From the NCBI GenBank assembly GCA_003455945.1, contig DMPQ01000420.1, positions 7,078-22,434 on the forward strand: a stretch of DNA of 15,357 nt, written 5' to 3'. The stretch's first letter is position 1; each line of letters opens with the position of its first letter. Positions 15,119 to 15,357 of this stretch are shown here, piece by piece. The DNA comes from Planctomycetaceae bacterium. GTDB taxonomy: Bacteria > Planctomycetota > Planctomycetia > Pirellulales > Pirellulaceae. Made by a program: the position numbers and the translations under genes. Below the pieces are notes generated by a model. It saw only the letters and a program-made list of their open reading frames with translations. It was not told where the DNA came from and ran no database searches.

Positions 15119-15357
15119 CGACGGAATTCCGGAGCGAGGCCGGTACCCGGGGAGGATCGAGAGAGGGAGCGAGAGGCTCGGAACGGACCCGACAGTCTAG
15201 TCGAGTCGTACCGAATCCGACCAGGGAGCGAGGTCCGGTCGGTAACTGCTGCCGCGATCGGAATGCCGCCCGAGAGAGCTGCATTCACGGGACGATTCCG
15301 CTCGTGGGGGGCCGATTCGTCAGCGTTCGGCCGACGACGACCGGTCGCTGCACGCAT
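15119..15357. other. Upstream region of the DMT-like gene, window edge
   Basis: The last 239 bases hold no convincing gene. An open minus-strand frame here (15115 to the edge) is Arg/Ser/Pro-rich, resembles no known protein and would overlap the DMT-like start. The promoter of the right-hand minus-strand run should lie here, but I find no clear -35/-10 pair. Confidence 0.5.

Noticed and set aside
13953..15284. In-frame upstream extension of the 170-aa gene
   Set aside because: It overlaps the membrane-protein gene on the same strand in another frame and has shadow-like composition. ATG 13952 has a suitable ribosome-binding site.
1..15357. A defence island, CRISPR array, mobile element, tRNA or rRNA
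   Set aside because: No repeat arrays, transposase or integrase motifs, terminal inverted repeats or RNA gene features were seen. The HD dNTPase-like gene alone is not enough to claim a defence system.

Overview
The window is GC-rich bacterial DNA that is almost fully coding. It most likely comes from a planctomycete (Planctomycetota). The basis is the kind of proteins present, recalled from family knowledge and not from a database search: secreted proteins of a planctomycete type (LLPPDT-type and 'LRNGIRLRG...VDDGLRR' N-termini), a membrane-anchored Ser/Thr kinase, animal-like adenylosuccinate lyase, and tandem amidohydrolases. No rRNA, tRNA, insertion sequence, phage gene or CRISPR array is visible. 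It looks like ordinary chromosomal sequence rather than an island.

Left block (94-3005, minus strand): a SAMHD1-like HD-domain phosphohydrolase followed 80 bp later by purB. A nucleotide-pool enzyme may thus be co-transcribed with a step of purine synthesis. A perfect 12-bp hairpin lies just past the purB stop. A 331-bp divergent intergenic region follows.

Second block (3337-8909): a secreted protein of unknown function on the plus strand converges on a large exported alpha/beta hydrolase on the minus strand. Upstream of the hydrolase, on the same strand, is a small multi-pass membrane protein resembling the small multidrug export (Sm_multidrug_ex) family.

Third block (9152-10735, plus): a membrane-anchored Ser/Thr protein kinase with a TPR-like C-terminal part. 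It is preceded by a plausible sigma70-type promoter and ends 16 bp from the convergent gene.

Right block (10752-15118, minus): in transcription order, a 10-helix membrane protein made of two similar 5-helix halves (drug/metabolite-transporter-like), an acidic helical orphan of 170 aa, then two overlapping amidohydrolase paralogues. The first amidohydrolase keeps its metal ligands and has a Tat-type signal. The second has lost every recognisable metal ligand and has a Sec-type signal. The gaps are 77 bp, 73 bp and a 4-bp overlap, so the run may be one operon. The pairing of an active enzyme with a metal-less paralogue is the most interesting feature here.

Starts were chosen from homology, signal peptides and Shine-Dalgarno spacing. 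Family assignments are by reading motifs and were not tested by search.
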